The notes below the pieces were generated by a model that worked only from the letters and a program-made list of their open reading frames with translations, was not told the DNA's origin and ran no database searches. From Megaustenia siamemsis (taxonomy: Eukaryota > Mollusca > Gastropoda > Stylommatophora > Ariophantidae): 64,000 nucleotides of DNA. The stretch covers positions 80,330,928-80,394,927 of the forward strand of contig JAVIAB010000041.1 of NCBI GenBank assembly GCA_032433765.1. The letters are read 5' to 3'. This document shows, piece after piece, positions 35,601 to 50,800 of this stretch. The position numbers were made by a program, and so were the translations under genes. Numbering within the stretch: the first letter of the stretch is position 1; every line of letters starts with the position of its first letter.

Positions 35601-38600
35601 TCCACCCTCATGTATGTTACTTCGTAAACCTTCCTTGTCTACGCTCCACCCTCATGTATGTTACTTCGTGAACCTTCCTTGTCTACACTCCACCCTCATG
35701 TATGTACTTCGTGAACCCTTCCTTGTCTACGCTCCACCCTCATGTATGTTACTTCGTGAACCATTCCTTGTCTACACTCCACCCTCATGTATGTTACTTC
35801 GTGAACCCTTCCTTGTCTACGCTCCACCTCATGTATGTTACTTCGTGAACCCTTCCTTGTCTACACTCCACCCTCATGTATGTTACTTCGTGAACCCTTC
35901 TTGTCTACGCTCCACCTCATGTATGTTACTTCGTGAACCTTCCTTGTCTACGCTCCACCCTCATGTATGTTACTTCGTGAACCTTCCTGTCTACACTCCA
36001 CCATCATGTATGTTACTTCGTGAACCCTTCCTTGTCTACGCTCCACCTCATGTATGTTACTTCGTGAACCCTTCCTTGTCTACACTCCACCCTCATGTAT
36101 GTTACTTCGTGAACCCTTCCTTGTCTACGCTCCACCCTCATGTATGTTACTTCGTGAACCCTTCCTTGTCTACACTCCACCCTCATGTATGTTACTTCGT
36201 GAACCCTTCTTGTCTACGCTCCACCTCATGTATGTTACTTCGTGAACCCTTCCTTGTCTACACTCCACCCTCATGTATGTTACTTCGTGAACCCTTCCTT
36301 GTCTACGCTCACCCTCATGTATGTTACTTCGTGAACCCTTCCTTGTCTACACTCCACCCTCATGTATGTTACTTCGTAAACCTTCCTTGTCTACGCTCCA
36401 CCCCTCATGTATGTTACTTCGTGAACCCTTCTTGTCTACACTCCACCCTCATGTATGTTACTTCGTGAACCCTTCCTTGTCTACGCTCCACCCATGTATG
36501 TTACTTCGTGAAACCTTCCTTGTCTACGCTCCACCCTCATGTATGTTACTTCGTGAACCCTTCCTTGTCTACACTCCACCCTCATGTATGTTACTTCGTG
36601 AACCCTTCCTTGTCTACGCTCCACCCTCATGTATGTTACTTCGTGAACCCTTCCTTGTCTACGCTCCACCCTCATGTATGTTACTTCGTGAACCTTCCTT
36701 GTCTACGCTCCACCCTCATGTATGTTACTTCGTGAACCCTTCCTGTCTACGTCCACCCTCATGTATGTTACTTCGTGAACCCTTCCTTGTCTACGCTCCA
36801 CCTCATGTATGTTACTTCGTGAACCCTTCCTTGTCTACGCTCCACCATCATGTATGTTACTTCGTGAACCCCTTCCTTGTCTACACTCCACCCTCATGTA
36901 TGTTACTTCGTGAACCCTTCTTGTCTACGCTCCACCCTCATGTATGTTACTTCGTGAACCTTCCTTGTCTACGCTCCACCCTCATGTATGTTACTCGTGA
37001 ACCCTTCCTTGTCTACACTCCACCTCATGTATGTTACTTCGTAAACCCTCCTTGTCTACGCTCACCCTCATGTATGTTACTTCGTGAATCCTTCCTTGTC
37101 TACGCTCCACCCTCATGTATGTTACTTCGTGAACCTTTCTTGTCTACACTCCCCCCATGTATGTTACTTCGAAACCCTTCCTTGTCTACGCTCCACCTCA
37201 TGTATGTTACTTCGTGAACCTTCCTTGTCACACCCACCCTCATGTATGTTACTTCGTGAACCCTTCCTTGTCTACGCTCCACCCTCATGTATGTTACTTC
37301 GTGAAACCTTCCTTGTTACACTCCACCCTCATGTATGTTACATCGTGAACCCTTCCTTGTCTACGCTCCACCCTCATGTATGTTACTTCGTGAACCCTTC
37401 CTTGTCTACACTCCACCTCATGTATGTTACTTCGTGAACCCTTCTTGTCTACGCTCCACCCTCATGTATGTTACTTCGTGAACCCTTCCTTGTCTACGCT
37501 CCACCCTCATGTATGTTACTTCGTGAACCCCTTCCTTGTCTACGCCCACCATGTATGTACTTCGTGAACCCTCCTTGTCTACGCTCCACCCTCATGTATG
37601 TTACTTCGTGAACCCTTCCTTGTCTACACTCCACCCTCATGTATGTTACTTCGTGAACCCTTCCTTGTCTACGCTCCACCCCTCATGTATGTTACTTCGT
37701 GAACCCTTCCTTGTCTACACTCCACCCTCATGTATGTTACTTCGTAAACCCTTCCTTGTCTACGCTCCACCCTCATGTATGTTACTCGTGAACCCTTCAT
37801 TGTCTACACTCCACCCTCATGTATGTTACATCGTGAACCCTTCCTTGTCTACACCACCCTCATGTATGTTACTTCGTGAACCCTTCCTTGTCTACACTCC
37901 ACCCTCATGTATGTTACTTCGTGAACCCTTCATTGTCTACACTCCACCCTCATGTATGTTACTTCGTGAACCCTTCCTTGTCTACACTCCACCCTCATGT
38001 ATGTTACTTCGTGAACCCTTCCTTGTCTACACTCCACCCTCATATTGTTACTTCGTGAACCCTTCTTGTCTACGCTCCACCCTCATGTATGTTACATCGT
38101 GAACCCTTCATTGTCTACACTCCCACCTCATGTATGTTACATCGTGAACCCTTCCTTGTCTACGCTCCACCCTCATGTATGTTATTCGTGAACCTCCTTG
38201 TCTACACTCCACTCATGTATGTTACTCGTGAACCTTCCTTGTCTACGCTCCACCATCATATGTTACTTCGTGAACCCTTCCTTGTCTACGCTCCACCCTC
38301 ATGTATTTTACTTCGTGAACCCTTCCTTGTCTACACTCCACCCTCATGTATGTTACTTCGTGAACCCTTCCTGTCTACACACCACCTCATGTATGTTACT
38401 TCGTAAAAACCCTTCATTGTCTACGCTCCACCCTCATGTATGTTATTCGTGAACCCTTCCTTGTCTACACTCCACCCTCATGTATGTTACATCGTGAACC
38501 CTTCCTTGTCTACGCTCCACCCTCATGTATGTTACTTCGTGAACCCTTCCTTGTCTACACTCCACCTCATGTATGTTACTTCGAAACCATCCTTGTCTAC

Positions 38601-40840
38601 GCTCCACCCTCATCATATGTTACTTCGTGAACCATTCCTTGTCTACGCTCCACCCTCATGTATGTTACTTCGTGAACCCTTCCTTGTCTACGCTCCACCT
38701 CATGTATGTTACTTCGTGAACCTTCCTTGTCTCACGCTCCACCCTCATGTATGTTACTTCGTGAACCCTTCCTTGTCTACACTCCACCCTCATGTATGTT
38801 ACTTCGTGAACCCTTCCTTGTCTACACTCACCATCATGTATGTTACTCGTGACCCTTCCTTGTCTACGCTTCACCCTCATAATGTTACTTCGTGAACCCT
38901 NNNNNNNNNNNNNNNNNNNNNNNNNNNNNNNNNNNNNNNNNNNNNNNNNNNNNNNNNNNNNNNNNNNNNNNNNNNNNNNNNNNNNNNNNNNNNNNNNNNN
39001 AACCCTTCCTTGTCTACGCTCCACCCTCATGTATGTTACTTCGTGAACCCTTCCTTGTCTACGCTCCACCCTCATGTATGTTACTTCGTGAACCCTTCCT
39101 TGTCTACACTCCACCCTCATGTATGTTACTTCTTCGTGAACCTTCCTTGTCTACACTCCACCCTCATGTATGTTACTTCGTGAACCCTTCCTTGTCTACG
39201 CTCCACCCTCATGTATGTTACTTCGTGAACCTTCCTTGTCTACGCTCCACCCTCATGTATGTTACTTCGTGAACCCTTCCTTGTCTACACTCCACCCTCA
39301 TGTATGTTACTTCGTGAACCCTTCCTTGTCTACGCTCCACCCTCATGTATGTTACTTCGTGAACCCTTCCTTGTCTACACTCCACCCTCATGTATGTTAC
39401 TTCGTGAACCCTTCCTTGTCTACGCTCCACCCTCATGTATGTTACTTCTTCGAACCCTTCCTTGTCTACGCTCCACCCTCATGTATGTTACTCGTGAACC
39501 CTTCCTTGTCTACACTCCACCCTCATGTATGTTACTTCGTGAACCCTTCCTTGTCTACGCTCCACCCTCATGTATGTTACTTCGTGAACCCTTCCTTGTC
39601 TACGCTCCACCCTCATGTATGTTACTTCGTGAACCTTCCTTGTCTACGCTCCACCTCTCATGTATGTACTTCGTGAACCCTTCCTTGTCTACGCTCCACC
39701 CTCATGTATGTTACTTCGTGAACCCTTCCTTGTCTACACTCCACCCTCATGTATGTTACTTCGTGAACCCTTCCTTGTCTACGCTCCACCCTCATGTATG
39801 TTACTTCGTGAACCTTCCTTGTCTACGCTCCACCCTCATGTATGTTACTTCGTGAACCCTTCCTTGTCTACACTCCACCCTCATGTATGTTACTTCGTGA
39901 ACCCTTCCTTGTCTACGCTCCACCCTCATGTATGTTACTTCGTGAACCCTTCCTTGTCTACACTCCACCCTCATGTATGTTACTTCGTGAACCCTCCTTG
40001 TCTACACTCCACCCTCATGTATGTTACTTCGTGAACCCTTCCTTGTCTACGCTCCACCCTCATGTATGTTACTTCGTGAACCTTCCTTGTCTACGCTCCA
40101 CCCTCATGTATGTTACTTCGTGAACCTTCCTTGTCTACGCTCCACCTCATGTATGTTACTTCGTGAACCCTTCCTTGTCTACACTCCACCCTCATGTATG
40201 TTACTTCGTGAACCTTCCTTGTCTACGCTCCACCCTCATGTATGTTACTTCGTGAACCTTCCTTGTCTACGCTCCACCCTCATGTATGTTACTTCGTGAA
40301 CCCTTCCTTGTCTACGCTCCACCCTCATGTATGTTACTACTTCGTGACCCTTCCTTGTCTACGCTCCACCCTCATGTATGTTACTTCGTGAACCCTTCCT
40401 TGTCTACGCTCCACCCTCATGTATGTTACTTCGTGAACCCTTCCTTGTCTACGCTCCACCCTCATGTATGTTACTTCGTGAACCTTCCTTGTCTACGCTC
40501 CACCCTCATGTATGTTACTTCGTGAACCCTTCCTTGTCTACGCTCCACCCTCATGTATGTTACTTCGTGAACCTTCCTTGTCTACACTCCACCCTCATGT
40601 ATGTTACTTCGTGAACCCTTCCTTGTCTACGCTACACCACCCTGTATGTTACTTCGTGAACCCTTCCTTGTCTACACTCCACTTCTTGTATCTGTCCTTT
40701 TGTCTACGCTCCACCCTCATGTATGTTACTTCGTGAACCCTTCCTTGTCTACGCTCCACCCTCATGTATGTTACTTCGTGAACCCTTCCTTGTCTACGCT
40801 CCACCCTCATGTATGTTACTTCGTGAACCTTCCTTGTCTA
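32700..40840. other. indel-rich part of the satellite around the gap
   Basis: Single-base losses and gains (cacctcat, gaaccttcc, gaaccctcc, ttactcgtg, cccctcat, ttacttcttcg) begin at 32741, become very dense at about 35.5-38.9 kb, and thin out again by 40.8 kb. Nearly all are homopolymer or short-motif slips. The most aberrant stretch, 40621-40700, barely fits the unit. The pattern is centred on the N gap, so I read it as poorly polished read-end consensus. Open frames here are broken every few units for that reason. Confidence 0.8.
38901..39000. other. assembly gap of 100 N
   Basis: A run of exactly 100 N, a conventional placeholder for a gap of unknown size. The same satellite lies on both sides in the same orientation, so the true array length and the amount of missing sequence are unknown. 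Confidence 0.99.
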
Positions 40841-40856
40841 CGCTCCACCCTCATGT

Positions 40857-43800
40857 ATGTTACTTCGTGAACCCTTCCTTGTCTACGCTCCACCCTCATG
40901 TATGTTACTTCGTGAACCCTTCCTTGTCTACGCTCCACCCTCATGTATGTTACTTCGTGAACCCTTCCTTGTCTACGCTCCACCCTCATGTATGTTACTT
41001 CGTGAACCCTTCCTTGTCTACGCTCCACCCTCATGTATGTTACTTCGTGAACCCTTCCTTGTCTACGCTCCACCCTCATGTATGTTACTTCGTGAACCCT
41101 TCCTTGTCTACGCTCCACCCTCATGTATGTTACTTCGTGAACCCTTCCTTGTCTACGCTCCACCCTCATGTATGTTACTTCGTGAACCCTTCCTTGTCTA
41201 CGCTCCACCCTCATGTATGTTACTTCGTGAACCCTTCCTTGTCTACGCTCCACCCTCATGTATGTTACTTCGTGAACCCTTCCTTGTCTACGCTCCACCC
41301 TCATGTATGTTACTTCGTGAACCCTTCCTTGTCTACGCTCCACCCTCATGTATGTTACTTCGTGAACCCTTCCTTGTCTACACTCCACCCTCATGTATGT
41401 TACTTCGTGAACCCTTCCTGTCTACTACGCTCCACCCTCATGTATGTTACTTCGTGAACCCTTCCTTGTCTACGCTCCACCCTCATGTATGTTACTTCGT
41501 GAACCCTTCCTTGTCTACACTCCACCCTCATGTATGTTACTTCGTGAACCCTTCCTTGTCTACACGCTCCACCCTCATGTATGTTACTTCGTGAACCCTT
41601 CCTTGTCTACGCTCCACCCTCATGTATGTTACTTCGTGAACCCTTCCTTGTCTACGCTCCACCCTCATGTATGTTACTTCGTGAACCCTTCCTTGTCTAC
41701 GCTCCACCCTCATGTATGTTACTTCGTGAACCCTTCCTTGTCTACGCTCCACCCTCATGTATGTTACTTCGTGAACCCTTCCTTGTCTACGCTCCACCCT
41801 CATGTATGTTACTTCGTGAACCCTTCCTTGTCTACGCTCCACCCTCATGTATGTTACTTCGTGAACCCTTCCTTGTCTACGCTCCACCCTCATGTATGTT
41901 ACTTCGTGAACCCTTCCTTGTCTACGCTCCACCCTCATGTATGTTACTTCGTGAACCTTCCTTGTCTACGCTCCACCCTCATGTATGTTACTTCGTGAAC
42001 CCTTCCTTGTCTACGCTCCACCCTCATGTATGTTACTTCGTGAACCCTTCCTTGTCTACGCTCCACCCTCATGTATGTTACTTCGTGAACCCTTCCTTGT
42101 CTACACTCCACCCTCATGTATGTTACTTCGTGAACCCTTCCTTGTCTACGCTCCACCCTCATGTATGTTACTTCGTGAACCCTTCCTTGTCTACGCTCCA
42201 CCCTCATGTATGTTACTTCGTGAACCCTTCCTTGTCTACGCTCCACCCTCATGTATGTTACTTCGTGAACCCTTCCTTGTCTACGCTCCACCCTCATGTA
42301 TGTTACTTCGTGAACCCTTCCTTGTCTACGCTCCACCCTCATGTATGTTACTTCGTGAACCCTTCCTTGTCTACGCTCCACCCTCATGTATGTTACTTCG
42401 TGAACCCTTCCTTGTCTACACTCCACCCTCATGTATGTTACTTCGTGAACCCTTCCTTGTCTACGCTCCACCCTCATGTATGTTACTTCGTGAACCCTTC
42501 CTTGTCTACGCTCCACCCTCATGTATGTTACTTCGTGAACCCTTCCTTGTCTACGCTCCACCCTCATGTATGTTACTTCGTGAACCCTTCCTTGTCTACG
42601 CTCCACCCTCATGTATGTTACTTCGTGAACCCTTCCTTGTCTACGCTCCACCCTCATGTATGTTACTTCGTGAACCCTTCCTTGTCTACACGCTCCACCC
42701 TCATGTATGTTACTTCGTGAACCCTTCCTTGTCTACGCTCCACCCTCATGTATGTTACTTCGTGAACCCTTCCTTGTCTACGCTCCACCCTCATGTATGT
42801 TACTTCGTGAACCCTTCCTTGTCTACGCTCCACCCTCATGTATGTTACTTCGTGAACCCTTCCTTGTCTACGCTCCACCCTCATGTATGTTACTTCGTGA
42901 ACCCTTCCTTGTCTACGCTCCACCCTCATGTATGTTACTTCGTGAACCCTTCCTTGTCTACGCTCCACCCTCATGTATGTTACTTCGTGAACCCTTCCTT
43001 GTCTACACTCCACCCTCATGTATGTTACTTCGTGAACCCTTCCTTGTCTACGCTCCACCCTCATGTATGTTACTTCGTGAACCCTTCCTTGTCTACGCTC
43101 CACCCTCATGTATGTTACTTCGTGAACCCTTCCTTGTCTACGCTCCACCCTCATGTATGTTACTTCGTGAACCCTTCCTTGTCTACGCTCCACCCTCATG
43201 TATGTTACTTCGTGAACCCTTCCTTGTCTACGCTCCACCCTCATGTATGTTACTTCGTGAACCCTTCCTTGTCTACACTCCACCCTCATGTATGTTACTT
43301 CGTGAACCCTTCCTTGTCTACGCTCCACCCTCATGTATGTTACTTCGTGAACCCTTCCTTGTCTACGCTCCACCCTCATGTATGTTACTTCGTGAACCCT
43401 TCCTTGTCTACGCTCCACCCTCATGTATGTTACTTCGTGAACCCTTCCTTGTCTACACTCCACCCTCATGTATGTTACTTCGTGAACCCTTCCTTGTCTA
43501 CGCTCCACCCTCATGTATGTTACTTCGTGAACCCTTCCTTGTCTACACTCCACCCTCATGTATGTTACTTCGTGAACCCTTCCTTGTCTACGCTCCACCC
43601 TCATGTATGTTACTTCGTGAACCCTTCCTTGTCTACACTCCACCCTCATGTATGTTACTTCGTGAACCCTTCCTTGTCTACGCTCCACCCTCATGTATGT
43701 TACTTCGTGAACCCTTCCTTGTCTACACTCCACCCTCATGTATGTTACTTCGTGAACCCTTCCTTGTCTACGCTCCACCCTCATGTATGTTACTTCGTGA

Positions 43801-46800
43801 ACCCTTCCTTGTCTACGCTCCACCCTCATGTATGTTACTTCGTGAACCCTTCCTTGTCTACACTCCACCCTCATGTATGTTACTTCGTGAACCCTTCCTT
43901 GTCTACGCTCCACCCTCATGTATGTTACTTCGTGAACCCTTCCTTGTCTACGCTCCACCCTCATGTATGTTACTTCGTGAACCCTTCCTTGTCTACGCTC
44001 CACCCTCATGTATGTTACTTCGTGAACCCTTCCTTGTCTACGCTCCACCCTCATGTATGTTACTTCGTGAACCCTTCCTTGTCTACGCTCCACCCTCATG
44101 TATGTTACTTCGTGAACCCTTCCTTGTCTACGCTCCACCCTCATGTATGTTACTTCGTGAACCCTTCCTTGTCTACGCTCCACCCTCATGTATGTTACTT
44201 CGTGAACCCTTCCTTGTCTACGCTCCACCCTCATGTATGTTACTTCGTGAACCCTTCCTTGTCTACGCTCCACCCTCATGTATGTTACTTCGTGAACCCT
44301 TCCTTGTCTACGCTCCACCCTCATGTATGTTACTTCGTGAACCCTTCCTTGTCTACGCTCCACCCTCATGTATGTTACTTCGTGAACCCTTCCTTGTCTA
44401 CGCTCCACCCTCATGTATGTTACTTCGTGAACCTTCCTTGTCTACACTCCACCCTCATGTATGTTACTTCGTGAACCCTTCCTTGTCTACACTCCACCCT
44501 CATGTATGTTACTTCGTGAACCCTTCCTTGTCTACGCTCCACCCTCATGTATGTTACTTCGTGAACCCTTCCTTGTCTACGCTCCACCCTCATGTATGTT
44601 ACTTCGTGAACCCTTCCTTGTCTACGCTCCACCCTCATGTATGTTACTTCGTGAACCCTTCCTTGTCTACGCTCCACCCTCATGTATGTTACTTCGTGAA
44701 CCCTTCCTTGTCTACGCTCCACCCTCATGTATGTTACTTCGTGAACCCTTCCTTGTCTACGCTCCACCCTCATGTATGTTACTTCGTGAACCCTTCCTTG
44801 TCTACGCTCCACCCTCATGTATGTTACTTCGTGAACCCTTCCTTGTCTACGCTCCACCCTCATGTATGTTACTTCGTGAACCCTTCCTTGTCTACGCTCC
44901 ACCCTCATGTATGTTACTTCGTGAACCCTTCCTTGTCTACACTCCACCCTCATGTATGTTACTTCGTGAACCCTTCCTTGTCTACGCTCCACCCTCATGT
45001 ATGTTACTTCGTGAACCCTTCCTTGTCTACGCTCCACCCTCATGTATGTTACTTCGTGAACCCTTCCTTGTCTACGCTCCACCCTCATGTATGTTACTTC
45101 GTGAACCCTTCCTTGTCTACACTCCACCCTCATGTATGTTACTTCGTGAACCCTTCCTTGTCTACGCTCCACCCTCATGTATGTTACTTCGTGAACCCTT
45201 CCTTGTCTACACTCCACCCTCATGTATGTTACTTCGTGAACCCTTCCTTGTCTACGCTCCACCCTCATGTATGTTACTTCGTGAACCCTTCCTTGTCTAC
45301 GCTCCACCCTCATGTATGTTACTTCGTGAACCCTTCCTTGTCTACGCTCCACCCTCATGTATGTTACTTCGTGAACCCTTCCTTGTCTACGCTCCACCCT
45401 CATGTATGTTACTTCGTGAACCCTTCCTTGTCTACGCTCCACCCTCATGTATGTTACTTCGTGAACCCTTCCTTGTCTACACTCCACCCTCATGTATGTT
45501 ACTTCGTGAACCCTTCCTTGTCTACGCTCCACCCTCATGTATGTTACTTCGTGAACCCTTCCTTGTCTACACTCCACCCTCATGTATGTTACTTCGTGAA
45601 CCCTTCCTTGTCTACGCTCCACCCTCATGTATGTTACTTCGTGAACCCTTCCTTGTCTACACTCCACCCTCATGTATGTTACTTCGTGAACCCTTCCTTG
45701 TCTACGCTCCACCCTCATGTATGTTACTTCGTGAACCCTTCCTTGTCTACACTCCACCCTCATGTATGTTACTTCGTGAACCCTTCCTTGTCTACGCTCC
45801 ACCCTCATGTATGTTACTTCGTGAACCCTTCCTTGTCTACGCTCCACCCTCATGTATGTTACTTCGTGAACCCTTCCTTGTCTACGCTCCACCCTCATGT
45901 ATGTTACTTCGTGAACCCTTCCTTGTCTACGCTCCACCCTCATGTATGTTACTTCGTGAACCCTTCCTTGTCTACGCTCCACCCTCATGTATGTTACTTC
46001 GTGAACCCTTCCTTGTCTACGCTCCACCCTCATGTATGTTACTTCGTGAACCCTTCCTTGTCTACACTCCACCCTCATGTATGTTACTTCGTGAACCCTT
46101 CCTTGTCTACGCTCCACCCTCATGTATGTTACTTCGTGAACCCTTCCTTGTCTACACTCCACCCTCATGTATGTTACTTCGTGAACCCTTCCTTGTCTAC
46201 GCTCCACCCTCATGTATGTTACTTCGTGAACCCTTCCTTGTCTACACTCCACCCTCATGTATGTTACTTCGTGAACCCTTCCTTGTCTACGCTCCACCCT
46301 CATGTATGTTACTTCGTGAACCCTTCCTTGTCTACGCTCCACCCTCATGTATGTTACTTCGTGAACCCTTCCTTGTCTACGCTCCACCCTCATGTATGTT
46401 ACTTCGTGAACCCTTCCTTGTCTACGCTCCACCCTCATGTATGTTACTTCGTGAACCCTTCCTTGTCTACGCTCCACCCTCATGTATGTTACTTCGTGAA
46501 CCCTTCCTTGTCTACGCTCCACCCTCATGTATGTTACTTCGTGAACCCTTCCTTGTCTACGCTCCACCCTCATGTATGTTACTTCGTGAACCCTTCCTTG
46601 TCTACACTCCACCCTCATGTATGTTACTTCGTGAACCCTTCCTTGTCTACGCTCCACCCTCATGTATGTTACTTCGTGAACCCTTCCTTGTCTACGCTCC
46701 ACCCTCATGTATGTTACTTCGTGAACCCTTCCTTGTCTACGCTCCACCCTCATGTATGTTACTTCGTGAACCCTTCCTTGTCTACGCTCCACCCTCATGT

Positions 46801-47816
46801 ATGTTACTTCGTGAACCCTTCCTTGTCTACGCTCCACCCTCATGTATGTTACTTCGTGAACCCTTCCTTGTCTACGCTCCACCCTCATGTATGTTACTTC
46901 GTGAACCCTTCCTTGTCTACGCTCCACCCTCATGTATGTTACTTCGTGAACCCTTCCTTGTCTACGCTCCACCCTCATGTATGTTACTTCGTGAACCCTT
47001 CCTTGTCTACGCTCCACCCTCATGTATGTTACTTCGTGAACCCTTCCTTGTCTACGCTCCACCCTCATGTATGTTACTTCGTGAACCCTTCCTTGTCTAC
47101 GCTCCACCCTCATGTATGTTACTTCGTGAACCCTTCCTTGTCTACGCTCCACCCTCATGTATGTTACTTCGTGAACCCTTCCTTGTCTACGCTCCACCCT
47201 CATGTATGTTACTTCGTGAACCCTTCCTTGTCTACGCTCCACCCTCATGTATGTTACTTCGTGAACCCTTCCTTGTCTACGCTCCACCCTCATGTATGTT
47301 ACTTCGTGAACCCTTCCTTGTCTACGCTCCACCCTCATGTATGTTACTTCGTGAACCCTTCCTTGTCTACGCTCCACCCTCATGTATGTTACTTCGTGAA
47401 CCCTTCCTTGTCTACGCTCCACCCTCATGTATGTTACTTCGTGAACCCTTCCTTGTCTACGCTCCACCCTCATGTATGTTACTTCGTGAACCCTTCCTTG
47501 TCTACGCTCCACCCTCATGTATGTTACTTCGTGAACCCTTCCTTGTCTACGCTCCACCCTCATGTATGTTACTTCGTGAACCCTTCCTTGTCTACGCTCC
47601 ACCCTCATGTATGTTACTTCGTGAACCCTTCCTTGTCTACGCTCCACCCTCATGTATGTTACTTCGTGAACCCTTCCTTGTCTACGCTCCACCCTCATGT
47701 ATGTTACTTCGTGAACCCTTCCTTGTCTACGCTCCACCCTCATGTATGTTACTTCGTGAACCCTTCCTTGTCTACGCTCCACCCTCATGTATGTTACTTC
47801 GTGAACCCTTCCTTGT
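40857..47816. repeat. homogenised core of the satellite
   Basis: Units are almost all of the ctacg type and lack the gtaaac, gaatcc, catcg and ctttac variants. From 46602 to 47817 there are 26 consecutive ctacg units. Rare indels remain, such as tacacgctcc at about 41563 and 42690, a one-base loss at about 44431 and a 2-bp insertion at about 47852. It differs sharply from the left zone and lacks the marker order of the flanking duplicated blocks. Confidence 0.85.
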
Positions 47817-50800
47817 CTACACTCCACCCTCATGTATGTTACTTCGTGAACTTCCTTCCTTGTCTACGCTCCACCCTCATGTATGTTACTTCGTGAACCC
47901 TTCCTTGTCTACGCTCCACCCTCATGTATGTTACTTCGTGAACCCTTCCTTGTCTACACTCCACCCTCATGTATGTTACTTCGTGAACCCTTCCTTGTCT
48001 ACACTCCACCCTCATGTATGTTACTTCGTGAACCCTTCCTTGTCTACGCTCCACCCTCATGTATGTTACTTCGTGAACCCTTCCTTGTCTACGCTCCACC
48101 CTCATGTATGTTACTTCGTGAACCCTTCCTTGTCTACACTCCACCCTCATGTATGTTACTTCGTGAACCCTTCCTTGTCTACGCTCCACCCTCATGTATG
48201 TTACTTCGTGAACCCTTCCTTGTCTACGCTCCACCCTCATGTATGTTACTTCGTGAACCCTTCCTTGTCTACGCTCCACCCTCATGTATGTTACTTCGTG
48301 AACCCTTCCTTGTCTACGCTCCACCCTCATGTATGTTACTTCGTGAACCCTTCCTTGTCTACACTCCACCCTCATGTATGTTACTTCGTGAACCCTTCCT
48401 TGTCTACGCTCCACCCTCATGTATGTTACTTCGTGAACCCTTCCTTGTCTACACTCCACCCTCATGTATGTTACTTCGTGAACCCTTCCTTGTCTACGCT
48501 CCACCCTCATGTATGTTACTTCGTGAACCCTTCCTTGTCTACGCTCCACCCTCATGTATGTTACTTCGTGAACCCTTCCTTGTCTACGCTCCACCCTCAT
48601 GTATGTTACTTCGTGAACCCTTCCTTGTCTACGCTCCACCCTCATGTATGTTACTTCGTGAACCCTTCCTTGTCTACGCTCCACCCTCATGTATGTTACT
48701 TCGTGAACCCTTCCTTGTCTACGCTCCACCCTCATGTATGTTACTTCGTGAACCCTTCCTTGTCTACGCTCCACCCTCATGTATGTTACTTCGTGAACCC
48801 TTCCTTGTCTACACTCCACCCTCATGTATGTTACTTCGTGAACCCTTCCTTGTCTACGCTCCACCCTCATGTATGTTACTTCGTGAACCCTTCCTTGTCT
48901 ACGCTCCACCCTCATGTATGTTACTTCGTGAATCCTTCCTTGTCTACGCTCCACCCTCATGTATGTTACTTCGTGAACCCTTCCTTGTCTACACTCCACC
49001 CTCATGTATGTTACTTCGTGAACCCTTCCTTGTCTACGCTCCACCCTCATGTATGTTACTTCGTGAACCCTTCCTTGTCTACGCTCCACCCTCATGTATG
49101 TTACTTCGTGAACCCTTCCTTGTCTACGCTCCACCCTCATGTATGTTACTTCGTGAACCCTTCCTTGTCTACGCTCCACCCTCATGTATGTTACTTCGTG
49201 AACCCTTCCTTGTCTACGCTCCACCCTCATGTATGTTACTTCGTGAACCCTTCCTTGTCTACGCTCCACCCTCATGTATGTTACTTCGTGAACCCTTCCT
49301 TGTCTACGCTCCACCCTCATGTATGTTACTTCGTGAACCCTTCCTTGTCTACGCTCCACCCTCATGTATGTTACTTCGTGAACCCTTCCTTGTCTACACT
49401 CCACCCTCATGTATGTTACTTCGTGAACCCTTCCTTGTCTACGCTCCACCCTCATGTATGTTACTTCGTGAACCCTTCCTTGTCTACGCTCCACCCTCAT
49501 GTATGTTACTTCGTGAACCCTTCCTTGTCTACACTCCACCCTCATGTATGTTACTTCGTGAACCCTTCCTTGTCTACGCTCCACCCTCATGTATGTTACT
49601 TCGTGAACCCTTCCTTGTCTACGCTCCACCCTCATGTATGTTACTTCGTGAATCCTTCCTTGTCTACGCTCCACCCTCATGTATGTTACTTCGTGAACCC
49701 TTCCTTGTCTACACTCCACCCTCATGTATGTTACTTCGTGAATCCTTCCTTGTCTACGCTCCACCCTCATGTATGTTACTTCGTGAACCCTTCCTTGTCT
49801 ACACTCCACCCTCATGTATGTTACTTCGTGAACCCTTCCTTGTCTACGCTCCACCCTCATGTATGTTACTTCGTGAACCCTTCCTTGTCTACACTCCACC
49901 CTCATGTATGTTACTTCGTGAACCCTTCCTTGTCTACGCTCCACCCTCATGTATGTTACTTCGTGAACCCTTCCTTGTCTACACTCCACCCTCATGTATG
50001 TTACTTCGTGAACCCTTCCTTGTCTACGCTCCACCCTCATGTATGTTACTTCGTGAACCCTTCCTTGTCTACACTCCACCCTCATGTATGTTACTTCGTG
50101 AACCCTTCCTTGTCTACGCTCCACCCTCATGTATGTTACTTCGTGAACCCTTCCTTGTCTACACTCCACCCTCATGTATGTTACTTCGTGAACCCTTCCT
50201 TGTCTACGCTCCACCCTCATGTATGTTACTTCGTGAACCCTTCCTTGTCTACACTCCACCCTCATGTATGTTACTTCGTGAACCCTTCCTTGTCTACGCT
50301 CCACCCTCATGTATGTTACTTCGTGAACCCTTCCTTGTCTACGCTCCACCCTCATGTATGTTACTTCGTGAACCCTTCCTTGTCTACACTCCACCCTCAT
50401 GTATGTTACTTCGTGAACCCTTCCTTGTCTACGCTCCACCCTCATGTATGTTACTTCGTGAACCCTTCCTTGTCTACACTCCACCCTCATGTATGTTACT
50501 TCGTGAACCCTTCCTTGTCTACGCTCCACCCTCATGTATGTTACTTCGTGAACCCTTCCTTGTCTACGCTCCACCCTCATGTATGTTACTTCGTGAACCC
50601 TTCCTTGTCTACGCTCCACCCTCATGTATGTTACTTCGTGAACCCTTCCTTGTCTACGCTCCACCCTCATGTATGTTACTTCGTGAACCCTTCCTTGTCT
50701 ACGCTCCACCCTCATGTATGTTACTTCGTGAACCCTTCCTTGTCTACGCTCCACCCTCATGTATGTTACTTCGTGAACCCTTCCTTGTCTACGCTCCACC

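Noticed and set aside
40621..40700. Novel sequence inserted in the satellite (cttcttgtatctgtcctttt)
   Set aside because: It lies in the error-rich zone flanking the gap and is better explained as a badly called pair of units.
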